A stretch of DNA of 64,000 nucleotides from Subtercola boreus (GCF_006716115.1 NZ_VFOO01000001.1:434001-498000); one strand, 5' to 3'. Shown: positions 34,730 through 44,222, counted from the stretch's first letter. Numbers and translations: made by a program. Notes: generated by a model from the sequence alone, not told the origin.

Positions 34730-35731
34730 GTGATCACGATCACCGACCTGCACAAGTCGTATCCGCCCCGGAATGCCAAGGGCGAGACGGTCGAAGCTCT
34801 CAAAGGCATCGACCTGACGGTCGCCGACGGTGAGATCTTCGGGGTCGTGGGGCAGAGCGGTGCCGGCAAGTCGACCCTGCTGCGCTGCGTCAATCTGCTC
34901 GAACGGCCGACCAGCGGAACCATCACCGTCGCGGGCCAGGACCTGACGACGCTCGGCGAGGCCGAGCTCCGGGTGGCCCGGCACGGCATCGGGATGGTGT
35001 TCCAGCACTTCAACCTGCTGTCCTCGCGCACGGTCGCCGAGAACGTGGAGTTCGGCCTCGAGATCACGGGCGTCGCCAAGGCTGCGCGCCGGGCACGGTC
35101 CGCTGAGGTTCTCGACCTCGTCGGGCTCTCCGACCGGGCATCCGCGTACCCCTCGCAGCTCTCGGGCGGGCAGAAGCAGCGAGTCGGCATCGCCCGGGCG
35201 CTCGCCGGGAACCCGAAAGTGCTGCTCAGCGATGAGGCCACGTCGTCGCTCGACCCGGAGACGACGGACTCGATCCTGCAGCTGCTGAAGGAACTGAACC
35301 GCAAGCTCGGCGTCACGATCATGCTGATCACGCACGAGATGGAGGTCGTGAAGCGCATCTGCACCTCGGCCGCGCTGATCGAGGGCGGACGCATCGTCGA
35401 ATCGGGCAACGTCATCGACCTGCTGAACACGCCGAAGTCGAAGATCGCGCACGCCCTCTTCCCGCTCGGGGAGAGCCGCGGGGAGCCCGGCAACACGGTC
35501 ATCGAGATCATGTACGCCGGTCATCTGGCCGACGAACCGATCGTCGGGCGGATGTCGCGGGAGTTCGGCATCGACGTGAACATCCTCGGCGCCGCCGTCG
35601 AGATCGTGAGCGACCACCGGGTCGGGCGGATGCGGCTCGAACTGCCCGGGAGTGTGGCGACGAACGCTGTCCCGATCGCCCGCCTGAAGGACAGCGGGCT
35701 CTACGTCGAGGTTCTGGAGGGGCAGCTGTGA
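34730..35731 (+). CDS. metN: Methionine ABC importer ATPase MetN
   Basis: A 333-residue ATPase. Walker A GQSGAGKST, signature LSGGQKQRV, and LLSDEATSSLDP are present; the Glu-Ala-Thr form is usual in MetN. The C-terminal about 80 residues form the NIL domain that binds methionine and inhibits transport (VIEIMYAGHLADEPIVGRMSREF onward). GTG at 34730 has GGAGAAG upstream. The stop overlaps the metI start (GTGA). Confidence 0.95.
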   Translation: MITITDLHKSYPPRNAKGETVEALKGIDLTVADGEIFGVVGQSGAGKSTLLRCVNLLERPTSGTITVAGQDLTTLGEAELRVARHGIGMVFQHFNLLSSRTVAENVEFGLEITGVAKAARRARSAEVLDLVGLSDRASAYPSQLSGGQKQRVGIARALAGNPKVLLSDEATSSLDPETTDSILQLLKELNRKLGVTIMLITHEMEVVKRICTSAALIEGGRIVESGNVIDLLNTPKSKIAHALFPLGESRGEPGNTVIEIMYAGHLADEPIVGRMSREFGIDVNILGAAVEIVSDHRVGRMRLELPGSVATNAVPIARLKDSGLYVEVLEGQL

Positions 35732-36414
35732 ACTTCAACTGGGCCACAATGGTGCCGATCCTGACCAAGGCGCTCGGCGAGACCTTCCAGATGATCGGAA
35801 TCGCGCTGGCGTTCACGATCGTCTTCGGGCTTCTGGTCGGGGTGCTGCTGGTGTCGACCGACGAGGGAGGCGTCTACGAGGCGCCCCTCGGCTCGAGGCG
35901 GCTCGGCGTGGTCATCCATGCCGTTCTCGGTTTCATCGTCAACATCGGGCGGTCTCTGCCGTTCATCATCCTGATGGTGGTGCTGATCCCGTTCACGCGG
36001 CTCATCATCGGCACCTTCATCGGACCGACCGCTGCGGCGGTGCCGCTGACGATCGCGGCCATCCCGTTCTTCGCGCGGTTGGTGGAGATCGCCCTCCGCG
36101 AGGTCGACACCGGGCTCGTCGAGGCGGCCCGCTCGATGGGTGCGCGGCGCGGAACCATCATCTGGAAGGTGCTGCTCGCCGAGGCGCGACCGAGCATCGT
36201 GCTCGCGCTCTCGACCTCGGTCATCTCACTGCTGAACTACTCGGCCATCGCGGGCACGATCGGGGCCGGCGGCATCGGCGACATCGCCATCCGGTACGGC
36301 TACCAGCGCTACGACAACGCGTACCTGTTCACCACGATCGTGATCCTGATCGTGATCGTGCAGGTGGTGCAGCTGATCGCTAGCGCGGTGGCGCGGAAAC
36401 TCTCGCGGCGCTGA
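35728..36414 (+). CDS. metI: Methionine ABC importer permease MetI
   Basis: A 228-residue permease with five membrane segments. The MetI hallmarks LGFIVNIGRSLPFIILM and the EAA loop EVDTGLVEAARSMGARRGTIIWKVLLAEA are present, as is the late AGTIGAGGIGDIAIRYGYQRY. GTG at 35728 overlaps the metN stop. It converges on the glycosylase gene with a 45-bp GC-rich gap containing short inverted repeats. Confidence 0.95.
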   Translation: MNFNWATMVPILTKALGETFQMIGIALAFTIVFGLLVGVLLVSTDEGGVYEAPLGSRRLGVVIHAVLGFIVNIGRSLPFIILMVVLIPFTRLIIGTFIGPTAAAVPLTIAAIPFFARLVEIALREVDTGLVEAARSMGARRGTIIWKVLLAEARPSIVLALSTSVISLLNYSAIAGTIGAGGIGDIAIRYGYQRYDNAYLFTTIVILIVIVQVVQLIASAVARKLSRR

Positions 36415-36459
36415 GGCGCTGCGGCGCGCTGGCGTCGAGGCGGCGCGGCGCCGCACCCG

Positions 36460-37326
36460 CTACCTCAGCAGCCGGGAGAGCACCCGGTCGGCCAGGACCT
36501 TGCCTCCCGTCTGGCAGGTCGGGCAGTACTGCAGGGTCGAGTCGGCGAAGATCACCTGGCGCACCGTGTCGCCGCAGACCGGGCACGCTTCGCCGGTGCG
36601 GCCGTGCACCTGCATGCCGAGCTTCTTCTCCTTCTTCAACTCCGAGGCGGCGAGCCCGTCGGCCCGCTCCAGCGCGCCGCGGAGCGTCACCTGGAGCGCC
36701 CGGTAGAGCTCGCCAACCTCGTCGGGGCCCATCGCCGCAGGCTTGAACGGCGACATCCGTGCCGTGTGCAGGATCTCGTCGGAATACGCATTCCCGATAC
36801 CCGCGATGTTCGACTGGTTGCGGAGCACTCCCTTGATCTGGGCTCGCCCTGCCGTGCCCAGGATGCCCGCGAAGACGTCTTCGGTGAAGGCGGGGTCGAG
36901 CGGATCTGGCCCGAGGCGCGCAATGCCGGGCACCTCGTTCACGTCGTTCACCAGGTAGATCGCGAGGCTCTTCTTCGTTCCCGCCTCAGTGATGTCGAGG
37001 CCCGAGGAATCGGGCTCCATCACGAGTCGGGCGGCCAGGGCGCTCTTCCCGGGCCTGCCGCTCGCGGGCGGCGGTGGCCCCTCGCGCCAGCGGATCCAAC
37101 CCGCCCGCGCAAGGTGCATCACGAGGTGCACCTCACCAATCCCGAGGTCGAGGAACTTTCCGTGCCGTGCCACGCCGTGCACCATCTCGCCCTCGAGCGC
37201 GGAGACCGGCGGCGCGAACGTCTTCAGCGCGGCGAAGGACAGCACGTCGAACCGGGCGACCGTACGGCCCGTGAGTTTCGCACCCAGGTCAGCGACGAGT
37301 GCGTGGACTTCGGGTAGCTCGGGCAT
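36460..37326 (-). CDS. Fpg/Nei-family DNA glycosylase
   Basis: A 288-residue DNA repair glycosylase/AP lyase. The start MPELPEV provides the catalytic Pro and Glu, the later VARHGKFLDL supplies the conserved Lys, and a C-terminal zinc finger (CPVCG then YCPTCQTGG) binds DNA. The H2TH region is RNQSNIAGIGNAYSDEIL. Whether it is Fpg (8-oxoG) or Nei2-like (oxidised pyrimidines) is not settled by eye. It stands as a single gene. Confidence 0.93.
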   Translation of the reverse strand: MPELPEVHALVADLGAKLTGRTVARFDVLSFAALKTFAPPVSALEGEMVHGVARHGKFLDLGIGEVHLVMHLARAGWIRWREGPPPPASGRPGKSALAARLVMEPDSSGLDITEAGTKKSLAIYLVNDVNEVPGIARLGPDPLDPAFTEDVFAGILGTAGRAQIKGVLRNQSNIAGIGNAYSDEILHTARMSPFKPAAMGPDEVGELYRALQVTLRGALERADGLAASELKKEKKLGMQVHGRTGEACPVCGDTVRQVIFADSTLQYCPTCQTGGKVLADRVLSRLLR

Positions 37327-37385
37327 GGCCCCATTCTGCGCCCCGCCGCCGAGACCGTCCAGAGCGGGGCCGCCCGGCGATCCCG

Positions 37386-38144
37386 TCAGTCGTTGTCGAC
37401 CGCGTATTCGGTGAGCGCGTAGCCCGCCTCGACCGGGATCGTGATCAGGTGCACACCCTCAGGCGTGGTGCGGTGTTCGGGGTTCACCTCGAAGTGCGGC
37501 CGGCGATCGGCTTCGTCCAGAGCATCCAGAACCGTTGTCGTCTCCGCGAGGCGCGCGAGGTTCATCAGCGTCGGGAAGATGATGTGCTCCCGGGCGGTGA
37601 CCGCGGTGGCCTGGGCGTGGGCGGGATCCACCCACCGCGTCGCCACCGTCTCGGAACCATCTGCGTGCGCGGTCTGGTCGGTGGGTGCCCGGGCGACGTA
37701 GAAGTGGGTGTCCCAGCGTTTCGGGTTATGGGCCGGGGTGACCCAGTGGCCGAACGGATGCACGTCGGCCAGTGCGAGCCGGCCTGCGGTCGCCTCGAGC
37801 GCCTCGAGAACGGGTGCGCCCCGGAGTGCGGTCCCGGGGGAGACGAACTCGCCCGTCGCCGTGCGAGCCAGCAGGAGGCCGGTCTCCTCCCACGTCTCAC
37901 GGATTGCCGCGATCCGGCGCGCCCGCTCCTCCGGCTCGAGACGTCGGGCGGCCGCGTCGAGGAACGGCGCCCACCCGTCGCTGCTGTCGCCCGGCTCCAC
38001 CACCCCGCCCGGGAAGACGAGGGCGGAGGCGAACGAAGCGCGCTCGCTCCGGCGCACCATCAGCACTTCGTACGGATCGTCGCGGACAAGGAGCAGCGTG
38101 GCCGCGACGCGTGGTGCGGTCGCCGGATGCGCGTCGTCGGTCAC
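37386..38144 (-). CDS. NUDIX hydrolase
   Basis: A 252-residue NUDIX protein. The Nudix box is split by an insertion: VFPGGVVEPGDSSDGW, then about 22 residues, then IAAIRETWEETGLLL with the RExxEE core. That layout resembles NUDT19-type or acyl-CoA diphosphatases more than MutT. GTG at 38144 is the start. Gap to the glycosylase gene is 59 bp; both are on the minus strand and could be co-transcribed. Confidence 0.9.
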   Translation of the reverse strand: MTDDAHPATAPRVAATLLLVRDDPYEVLMVRRSERASFASALVFPGGVVEPGDSSDGWAPFLDAAARRLEPEERARRIAAIRETWEETGLLLARTATGEFVSPGTALRGAPVLEALEATAGRLALADVHPFGHWVTPAHNPKRWDTHFYVARAPTDQTAHADGSETVATRWVDPAHAQATAVTAREHIIFPTLMNLARLAETTTVLDALDEADRRPHFEVNPEHRTTPEGVHLITIPVEAGYALTEYAVDND

Positions 38145-38186
38145 GCGCCCACGCTACACCGCGGCGCCTGCCTCGTTGTCAGCAGC

Positions 38187-38480
38187 TCAGGCCCGCCCAT
38201 ACTTCCGGTGGGCGGCCTGCCGTGATGTTCCGAGAACCAGTCCGATCGCTTCCCAGGAGTCGCCGGCGGCTCGCGCCTGGGTGACAGCCAGCCGGACGGC
38301 GGCTTCCGCGTCGTCCAGCGCAGAGAGTGCGTTCCCGATGGTTCGGAGGTGCCGGCCGTCTTTCAACGGAGTGCTCGCAGGATCGAGCTGGTCGAGCCAT
38401 GCTTCGCCAGCTGTTCGTACTGTCGTCTCAGTCATGTCGTCGTCGATGCCGTGTTTGCGGGCGCTGTTCGCTATCTCCAT
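38187..38480 (-). CDS. Small helix-turn-helix protein
   Basis: A 97-residue protein ending with GDSWEAIGLVLGTSRQAAHRK, which reads as a helix-turn-helix (Trp-Glu-Ala-Ile-Gly ... Ser-Arg-Gln-Ala-Ala). Similar short proteins occur in actinobacteria without known function. ATG at 38480 lies 6 nt from a TATGAT hexamer and 3 nt from a perfect 19-bp palindrome, which suggests a leaderless, autoregulated transcript. An internal ATG at residue 16 is an alternative. Confidence 0.65.
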   Translation of the reverse strand: MEIANSARKHGIDDDMTETTVRTAGEAWLDQLDPASTPLKDGRHLRTIGNALSALDDAEAAVRLAVTQARAAGDSWEAIGLVLGTSRQAAHRKYGRA

Positions 38481-38482
38481 TC

Positions 38483-38501
38483 TGTCATCATAATGATGAC
38501 A
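38483..38501 (-). promoter_or_regulatory. Perfect 19-bp palindrome at leaderless promoter
   Basis: TGTCATCATAATGATGACA has two 9-bp perfect arms around one base. On the minus strand it contains TATGAT (plus 38487-38492), 6 nt before the ATG at 38480, so a bound protein would sit on the -10 element. It is the cleanest palindrome in the window. The small HTH protein it precedes is the first candidate to bind it. Confidence 0.6.
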
Positions 38502-38553
38502 ATGGCAACATGCTCGTGATCAATGAAAATTCATCACTTCGAGGGCGAGTGGA

Positions 38554-39552
38554 TCAGACCGAGGCGAGCTGCATTGCGCCGGCCGTCAGTTCGACGGAGT
38601 GCAGGCGGTCGGCGATGTTCTGGGACTGGTGCGCCACGATCAGCTCGTCAGCGTGAGCAGATGCGGCGAAGTCGTCGAGGTAGCTCCGCACCTCATCAGG
38701 AGTACTGGCGACCGAGTAGCGCATCATGTTCGCGATGCCGCGTCCGCTGGGCGTGGTGAGGAACGCGTCGACCTGCTCGTCGGAGTACTCGGTTCCTGCG
38801 GGGCCGCGGGAGAGCATGCCGCGCACGCGGGCACGCCTCGTGATCGCGAGCTGCTGGCGGGCATCCGTCTCATCGTCCGCGGCGATCACGTTGACGCCGG
38901 CGAGCACGTACGGCTCGTCGAGCTGCGCGGAAGGCTTGAAGTCGCGGCGGTAGATCGCCACGGCTTCGTGCAGGGCGTCGGGGGAGAAGTGCGAGGCGAA
39001 CGCGTAGGGCAGGCCGAACAGGGCGGCGAGCTGCGCGCCGAACAGGGACGACCCGAGGATGTAGAGGGGCACGTTGGTGCCGGCGCCGGGAACGGCCTGC
39101 ACGCCCGGGATGCGGGACTCGCCGGCGAGGAACGCCTGCAACTCGAGCACGTCTTCCGGGAACCGATCGGACGAAGCGTTGTCGCGCCGCATCGCACGCA
39201 TCGTCTCCTGGTCGCTGCCGGGGGCGCGGCCGAGACCCAGGTCGATGCGGTCCGGGTAGAGGCTGGCGAGCGTGCCGAACTGTTCGGCGATCGTGAGAGG
39301 GGCATGGTTCGGCAGCATGATGCCGCCCGAACCCAGCCGGATGGTCGAGGTCTGGGCCGCGACGTGGCCGATCAGGATGCTCGTGGCACTCGACGCGATG
39401 GTGGGCATGTTGTGGTGCTCGGCGTACCAGACGCGGCGGTATCCGGCCCGCTCGGCGGTCTGCGCGAGGGCCACGCTGTTCGCGATGCTGTCGCGCACGG
39501 TCTCCCCGGGAGCGATCGGGGCGAGGTCAAGGATGGAGAGCGGAGTCGACAT
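38554..39552 (-). CDS. LLM flavin oxidoreductase (MsnO8-like)
   Basis: A 332-residue luciferase-like protein of the LLM class. [14 protein letters not shown] opens strand 1; [59 protein letters not shown] and the C-terminal [10 protein letters not shown] are typical of the MsnO8/YhbW group. Its substrate is unknown. Start ATG at 39552; the frame upstream to 39681 is open but unlike protein. It is separate from the other LLM clusters in the window. Confidence 0.92.
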   Translation of the reverse strand: MSTPLSILDLAPIAPGETVRDSIANSVALAQTAERAGYRRVWYAEHHNMPTIASSATSILIGHVAAQTSTIRLGSGGIMLPNHAPLTIAEQFGTLASLYPDRIDLGLGRAPGSDQETMRAMRRDNASSDRFPEDVLELQAFLAGESRIPGVQAVPGAGTNVPLYILGSSLFGAQLAALFGLPYAFASHFSPDALHEAVAIYRRDFKPSAQLDEPYVLAGVNVIAADDETDARQQLAITRRARVRGMLSRGPAGTEYSDEQVDAFLTTPSGRGIANMMRYSVASTPDEVRSYLDDFAASAHADELIVAHQSQNIADRLHSVELTAGAMQLASV

Positions 39553-39755
39553 GTTCGGTACAACGTCCCGGGGGCCGGATTCGTTCCCGTCTTCTCGTCC
39601 CCAGGCCCAGTTTCGAGGGACTTCTCCACAATCTCCGGATGCCCGGACTCTGCCTGAGGGCAAATCGATAGCTTCGTCCAATGATCGCGATAGCCCGGGT
39701 TCCTACTCTCGCTGTGTGGCGCAGCCCGCGCACGGTCAAGGTGGCTACGGAGAGT

Positions 39756-41108
39756 ATGAAGCTGAAGAATTACGTCTCGCAGATGCGACGGCGCACCCTC
39801 ATCATCACGGGAGCCCTGATCCTGGTGGTCGCTGCCGGGTCGGTCTATTGGTTCGGCTTCGCCATGCCGGCTTCCTCCTCGCAGGCGGCCCAGGCCCCGG
39901 TCACCCGCACGGTGCAGGCGAGCCTCGAGACGCTGGAGAAGAGCGTCTCGACCACCGGCACCCTCGCACCGACCGTGCAGGAGTCGGCCGCCTTCACGGT
40001 GTCGGGCACTGTCACGGCAGTGAATGTCGCCGCCGGACAGACGGTCACTGCCGGGCAGGTGCTCGCGACCGTCGACACGATGACCGTCGACGCGGCACTG
40101 CTGCAGGCGAAGGCCACGCTGGCCACCGCCCAGGCCAAGCTCGCCGATGCCACGTCGGCCAGTGACGGCAGCGACGCCGATGCGGCGCAGATCGCCGCCG
40201 ACCAGTCCTCTGTCGACCTGGCTGCTTCCGCCGTCACGGATGCCGAGACCGACGTCAGCGACGCAACGCTCACAGCGCCCGTCGCCGGTCTCGTGACGAG
40301 CGTCGGGGCGGCAGTGGGCGACAAGGTCTCTGCGGGGTCGTCCGCGTCGTCGTCGTCTTCCTCGGGCTCCGGCACGAGTGCGGCCGGCACCAGCGGCACC
40401 ACTGGCACCACCGGCGGGACCGGAACATCGGGAACGACATCCGGAACCACCTCGACCACCAGCTCCTCGGGCTTCACGATCGTGAGCACCGACTCGTGGC
40501 AGGTGAGCGTGGCGGTCTCGGAGTCCGACATCGCCAACGTGGCGAAAGACGACCAGGTCGAGCTCTCGCTCACCGACGGAACGGCCTTCTTCGGCACGGT
40601 CGCCTCGGTCGGGCTTCTGCCGTCGACGACCTCGGGCGCGGTCACCTATCCGGTGGTCGTCTCGGTCACGGGCTCGCCCACCGGCCTCTACGACGGTGTC
40701 TCTGTCACCGCGGCCATCGTGTACGAACGCCGCACGAATGTGCTGACCGTGCCGAGTGAGGCCGTCACAACGGCGAACGGCACCAGCACGGTGACGACCC
40801 TCGATGCTGAGGGCGCCGATGTGCAGACGACGGTCGTCGTGGGCGAGACGGTGGGCACGCTCACCGAGATCACCAGCGGGCTCGCCGAAGGCGACAGCGT
40901 CGTGATCACGGTCTTCACACCGGGCGGCACGGGCACGGGCGGCGGCACCGGCGGAACGGGTACGGGTGGCCAGACCGGCGAGTTCCCGGGCGGCGGCGCA
41001 GGTTTCGGTGGCGGCACGGGAACGTTCCCGGGCGGCGGCACGGGCACCGGCGGCACCACCACCGGCACGACGCGCAGCACGACGAGGAACGGTGCGACCA
41101 ATGGTTGA
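39756..41108 (+). CDS. MacA/HlyD-like periplasmic-adaptor protein (1)
   Basis: A 450-residue adaptor. One N-terminal membrane helix (RTLIITGALILVVAAGSVYWFG) precedes an extracellular part with a lipoyl-type half-motif (GTVTAVNVAAGQTVTAGQVLATVD), a short helical hairpin, a Ser/Gly/Thr-rich insert (about 205-260) and beta-barrel domains. The C-terminus is Gly-rich. ATG at 39756 has AAGGTGG upstream; an earlier ATG at 39681 is unlikely. It overlaps the MacB-like ATPase by 8 nt. Such trios in Gram-positives secrete or sense peptides and lipids without TolC. Confidence 0.88.
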   Translation: MKLKNYVSQMRRRTLIITGALILVVAAGSVYWFGFAMPASSSQAAQAPVTRTVQASLETLEKSVSTTGTLAPTVQESAAFTVSGTVTAVNVAAGQTVTAGQVLATVDTMTVDAALLQAKATLATAQAKLADATSASDGSDADAAQIAADQSSVDLAASAVTDAETDVSDATLTAPVAGLVTSVGAAVGDKVSAGSSASSSSSSGSGTSAAGTSGTTGTTGGTGTSGTTSGTTSTTSSSGFTIVSTDSWQVSVAVSESDIANVAKDDQVELSLTDGTAFFGTVASVGLLPSTTSGAVTYPVVVSVTGSPTGLYDGVSVTAAIVYERRTNVLTVPSEAVTTANGTSTVTTLDAEGADVQTTVVVGETVGTLTEITSGLAEGDSVVITVFTPGGTGTGGGTGGTGTGGQTGEFPGGGAGFGGGTGTFPGGGTGTGGTTTGTTRSTTRNGATNG

Positions 41109-41841
41109 GCCGGTCATCCAGAGCCGTGTCGGCGTGCCTGCTGCGGGGAGTGCCCGGCCGGTCATCGCCCTCGCGTCGGCCCGCAAGGTGTACCGATCGG
41201 GAACGATCGAGTTCGAGGCGCTGCGGGGGATCGACCTCGAGATCTTCGAAGGGGAGTATGTCGCGATCATGGGGCCCTCGGGTTCGGGCAAGTCGACCAT
41301 CATGAACATCCTCGGGTGCCTCGACACGCTCACCAGCGGCAGCTACCGGCTGGGCGGCGACGACGTCGACGATCTCGACGAGATCGACCTCGCTGAGGTG
41401 CGCAACCAGCGCATCGGCTTCGTCTTCCAGCAGTTCAATCTGCTTCCGTCGCTGCCAGCGTGGAAGAACGTCGAACTTCCGATGATCTACGGCAGGGTGC
41501 CCCGGGAGGAGCGCAAGGAGCGCGCCCAGCGGGCCCTCGAGCGAGTCGGCCTCGGCGACAGATTCGCGAACCGGCCGGGTGAGCTCTCGGGAGGGCAGCA
41601 GCAGCGTGTCGCCGTGGCACGGGCACTGGTCGGCGAACCGACCATGATCCTGGCCGACGAACCGACGGGCAACCTCGACTCGGTCTCCACACGCGATGTG
41701 CTCGGCCTGTTCGACGAGCTGCACGACCTCGGCCGCACGATCGTTCTCATCACGCACGAGATCGAGGTGGCCGAACGCGCTCGCCGCATCGTCTGGGTGC
41801 GCGACGGCCAGATCGTGAAAGACGAGGTGAACGCCGCATGA
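41101..41841 (+). CDS. MacB-type ABC ATPase
   Basis: A 246-residue ATPase of the LolD/MacB class. GPSGSGKST, LSGGQQQRV and MILADEPTGNLDS are present; the ending with VWVRDGQIVKDE is typical. It partners the MacB permease at 41838, whose start overlaps its stop (ATGA). Confidence 0.94.
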   Translation: MVEPVIQSRVGVPAAGSARPVIALASARKVYRSGTIEFEALRGIDLEIFEGEYVAIMGPSGSGKSTIMNILGCLDTLTSGSYRLGGDDVDDLDEIDLAEVRNQRIGFVFQQFNLLPSLPAWKNVELPMIYGRVPREERKERAQRALERVGLGDRFANRPGELSGGQQQRVAVARALVGEPTMILADEPTGNLDSVSTRDVLGLFDELHDLGRTIVLITHEIEVAERARRIVWVRDGQIVKDEVNAA

Positions 41842-43070
41842 GCTGGATGGAGACGTTCCGCACCAGCTGGTCTGCGGTGCACTCGCATGCGCTTCGCTCG
41901 CTGCTCACGGTGCTCGGCATCCTGATCGGCATCGCCGCGGTCATCCTGACCGTGGGCCTCGGCCTCGGCACCCAGAAAGACGTGAGTTCGCAGATCAGTT
42001 CGCTCGGCAGCAACCTGCTCATCGTCACGCCGGGCAGCACCACCGACACCACCGGGGTGCGTGGCGGGTTCGGCACCAGCTCGACGCTCACGATCTCGGA
42101 TGCCACGGACCTGGCCTCGACGGTGAACTCGCCCGACATCTCCGGTGTCGCCGCCGAGAAGTCGACCTCGCTCTCGCTGGTGAACGGTGACACGAACTGG
42201 ACGACCACGGTCACCGGAACGACCCCGTCGTGGCTGGACGTGCGTTCCCGCACCATCGCGTACGGGGCGTTCATCACCGACGAGGAGAACACGGCTTCGT
42301 GGTCGGTGATCGTGCTCGGCTCGGAGACGGCCGACGAACTCTTCGGCACGCAGAACGTGGTGAACCGCACCGTCACGATCTCCGACCGGACCTTCACGGT
42401 GGTCGGTGTGCTGGCCTCGGCCGGGTCGAGCTCATCGGACAACCTCGACGACATCGCGATCGTCCCGTTCTCGACGGCTGCGACCAGGCTGATCGGGGGA
42501 ACCGCCAGCAACAGCGTGTCGACGATCTATGTGCAGGCGGCCTCCGCCGGGCAGCTCTCGGGTGCCTACCAAGAGACCCAGACCCTGCTGGCGAACCTGC
42601 ATTCCATCTCGGATGTCGCCGACGCCGACTTCACCATCGCGAGCCAGGATGCGCTGGTCGGCACCGCTACGGCGATCTACCAGACGCTCACCGTCCTGCT
42701 CACCGGGGTGGCGGCGCTCTCGCTCCTGGTCGGCGGCATCGGGGTGATGAACATCATGCTCGTCTCCGTCTCCGAGCGCACCCGCGAGATCGGGCTCCGG
42801 AAGGCCCTTGGAGCACCCCCCTGGGCTATCCGGCGGCAGTTCCTCATCGAGGCCGCCATCCTCGGGCTCTCCGGAGGTCTGCTCGGAGCGGTGCTCGGCA
42901 TCATCGCCGCCCTGACCCTGCCGGCGGCACTCGGCAGTTCGATCGTCGTCTCGGTGCCGGCCGTGGTGCTCTCCATCGGAGTCGCCGTCGCCATCGGTCT
43001 CGTCTTCGGGGTCTACCCGGCGACGCGGGCGGCCCGGCTCGCGCCCATCGACGCCCTGCGGAGCGAATAG
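41838..43070 (+). CDS. MacB/FtsX-like ABC permease
   Basis: A 410-residue permease. One N-terminal helix (ALRSLLTVLGILIGIAAVILT), a large extracellular MacB_PCD domain (about 45-270) and three C-terminal FtsX helices are present, with SERTREIGLRKALGA before helix 3 and the end TRAARLAPIDALRSE, both diagnostic. This is the mechanotransmission type that does not move substrate through the membrane. Confidence 0.94.
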   Translation: MSWMETFRTSWSAVHSHALRSLLTVLGILIGIAAVILTVGLGLGTQKDVSSQISSLGSNLLIVTPGSTTDTTGVRGGFGTSSTLTISDATDLASTVNSPDISGVAAEKSTSLSLVNGDTNWTTTVTGTTPSWLDVRSRTIAYGAFITDEENTASWSVIVLGSETADELFGTQNVVNRTVTISDRTFTVVGVLASAGSSSSDNLDDIAIVPFSTAATRLIGGTASNSVSTIYVQAASAGQLSGAYQETQTLLANLHSISDVADADFTIASQDALVGTATAIYQTLTVLLTGVAALSLLVGGIGVMNIMLVSVSERTREIGLRKALGAPPWAIRRQFLIEAAILGLSGGLLGAVLGIIAALTLPAALGSSIVVSVPAVVLSIGVAVAIGLVFGVYPATRAARLAPIDALRSE

Positions 43071-43139
43071 CGCAGCGGCCCTCGTCTCAGCTCCCCACGT
43101 TCACCCTCTGCTCTCCTCACGCTCTACAGAAAGTCCGTC

Positions 43140-44222
43140 ATGAACATCACCACACTTCGCACGTACCGGATGCCCGTGGGCGCCATTCTCGCCCTCGGCG
43201 GCCTGCTCGCCCTGAGCGCGTGCTCGTCGAGCACCGCCTCCTCCGACACGTCTGCCGCTTCCTCGGCGGAAGGCTCCGGCCAGGGCGGTGCCGCCGGAGG
43301 CTCGGGCTCGTTCGGCGGCGGCGGTGTCTCCGGGCTGATCGCGGCTGCATCGGGTTCGACTCTGCAGGTGCAGGACACTTCGACGCAGACCGCCGTCAGT
43401 TACACCGCGAGCACGACCGTCACGTCGACTGTCGCGGCGGCCCTCACCGACATCGCGGTGGGCAGCTGTGTGAGCGTGACGAGCGCCACGGCAGCGTCGG
43501 GCGCCTCGACGGGCACTTCGACGGGCACCTCGACGTCGGCCGCGACCGATACCTCAGCACCGATCACGGCCGGAACGATCGCGATCAGCGAGGCGGTCGA
43601 CGGAACGTGCACGGCAGGCTTCGGCGGTGGTGCGGGCGGATTCGGAGGTGGCTCGGGCGGCACCGGCGGTGCTGCGCCGGGGGGTGTTGCTCCCACCGGA
43701 GCACCCGGCGGTGCGTCGGGCGGCGGCGGAGCATCCGGAACCATGCCGACAGGCGCGCCGAGCGACGGAACCGGCACCGGGGGCACGGGGACCGGCGGCT
43801 TCGGCGGCGGGTTCACTATCGGCCAGGTGACAGCGGTGTCGGGTTCGACCCTCACGGTGACGTCCACTCTGCCGTCTGCGGCCATGGGCGGCACGGCCAC
43901 CGGGGCCGCGACCGATCCGGCCGGTGCGGCAGCAACCCCCGTCACGGTCACCGTCGACGCTGCGACCACCTACACGAAGACCGTCGCCGCGGACAGCACG
44001 GCGCTGGCTGTCGGCAGCTGCGTTGCGGCTGAGGGCACCTCCAACACGTCCGGCGGATTCGACGCGACCTCGCTCACCGTCTCGGCGGCAGTCGATGGTG
44101 CGTGCACCTCGCGTGTCGGCCGTGGCGGCGGTATGGGTGGCGGGAACGCGGCTTCGACGACGTCCGGTTCGACGACGTCCGGTTCGACGACGTCCGGTTC
44201 GACCACGGCGAGCGGTTCATGA
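43140..44222 (+). CDS. Gly-rich lipoprotein with duplicated DUF5666-like domains
   Basis: A 360-residue lipoprotein with lipobox LSAC (Cys28). Two similar domains of about 75 residues start at GLIAAASGSTLQVQD and QVTAVSGSTLTVTST and each contains VGSCV and a late AVDGTC; both look like DUF5666 beta-barrel units. They are joined by a Gly-rich stretch (about 160-220). The C-terminus encodes STTSG repeats. It lies between a MacAB trio and a second adaptor, overlapping the latter by 4 nt, so it probably belongs to the same envelope complex. Confidence 0.78.
   Translation: MNITTLRTYRMPVGAILALGGLLALSACSSSTASSDTSAASSAEGSGQGGAAGGSGSFGGGGVSGLIAAASGSTLQVQDTSTQTAVSYTASTTVTSTVAAALTDIAVGSCVSVTSATAASGASTGTSTGTSTSAATDTSAPITAGTIAISEAVDGTCTAGFGGGAGGFGGGSGGTGGAAPGGVAPTGAPGGASGGGGASGTMPTGAPSDGTGTGGTGTGGFGGGFTIGQVTAVSGSTLTVTSTLPSAAMGGTATGAATDPAGAAATPVTVTVDAATTYTKTVAADSTALAVGSCVAAEGTSNTSGGFDATSLTVSAAVDGACTSRVGRGGGMGGGNAASTTSGSTTSGSTTSGSTTASGS
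44153..44197 (+). repeat. Three exact 15-bp tandem repeats
   Basis: TTCGACGACGTCCGG repeats exactly three times (44153, 44168, 44183) with a partial fourth. It keeps the reading frame and encodes Ser-Thr-Thr-Ser-Gly units at the lipoprotein C-terminus, just before the overlapping start of the next gene. Exact copies suggest recent expansion. Confidence 0.9.

Noticed and set aside
39372-41333. Minus-strand open frame of 653 codons
   Set aside because: Antisense to the adaptor and ATPase genes; composition is repetitive because the opposite strand is.
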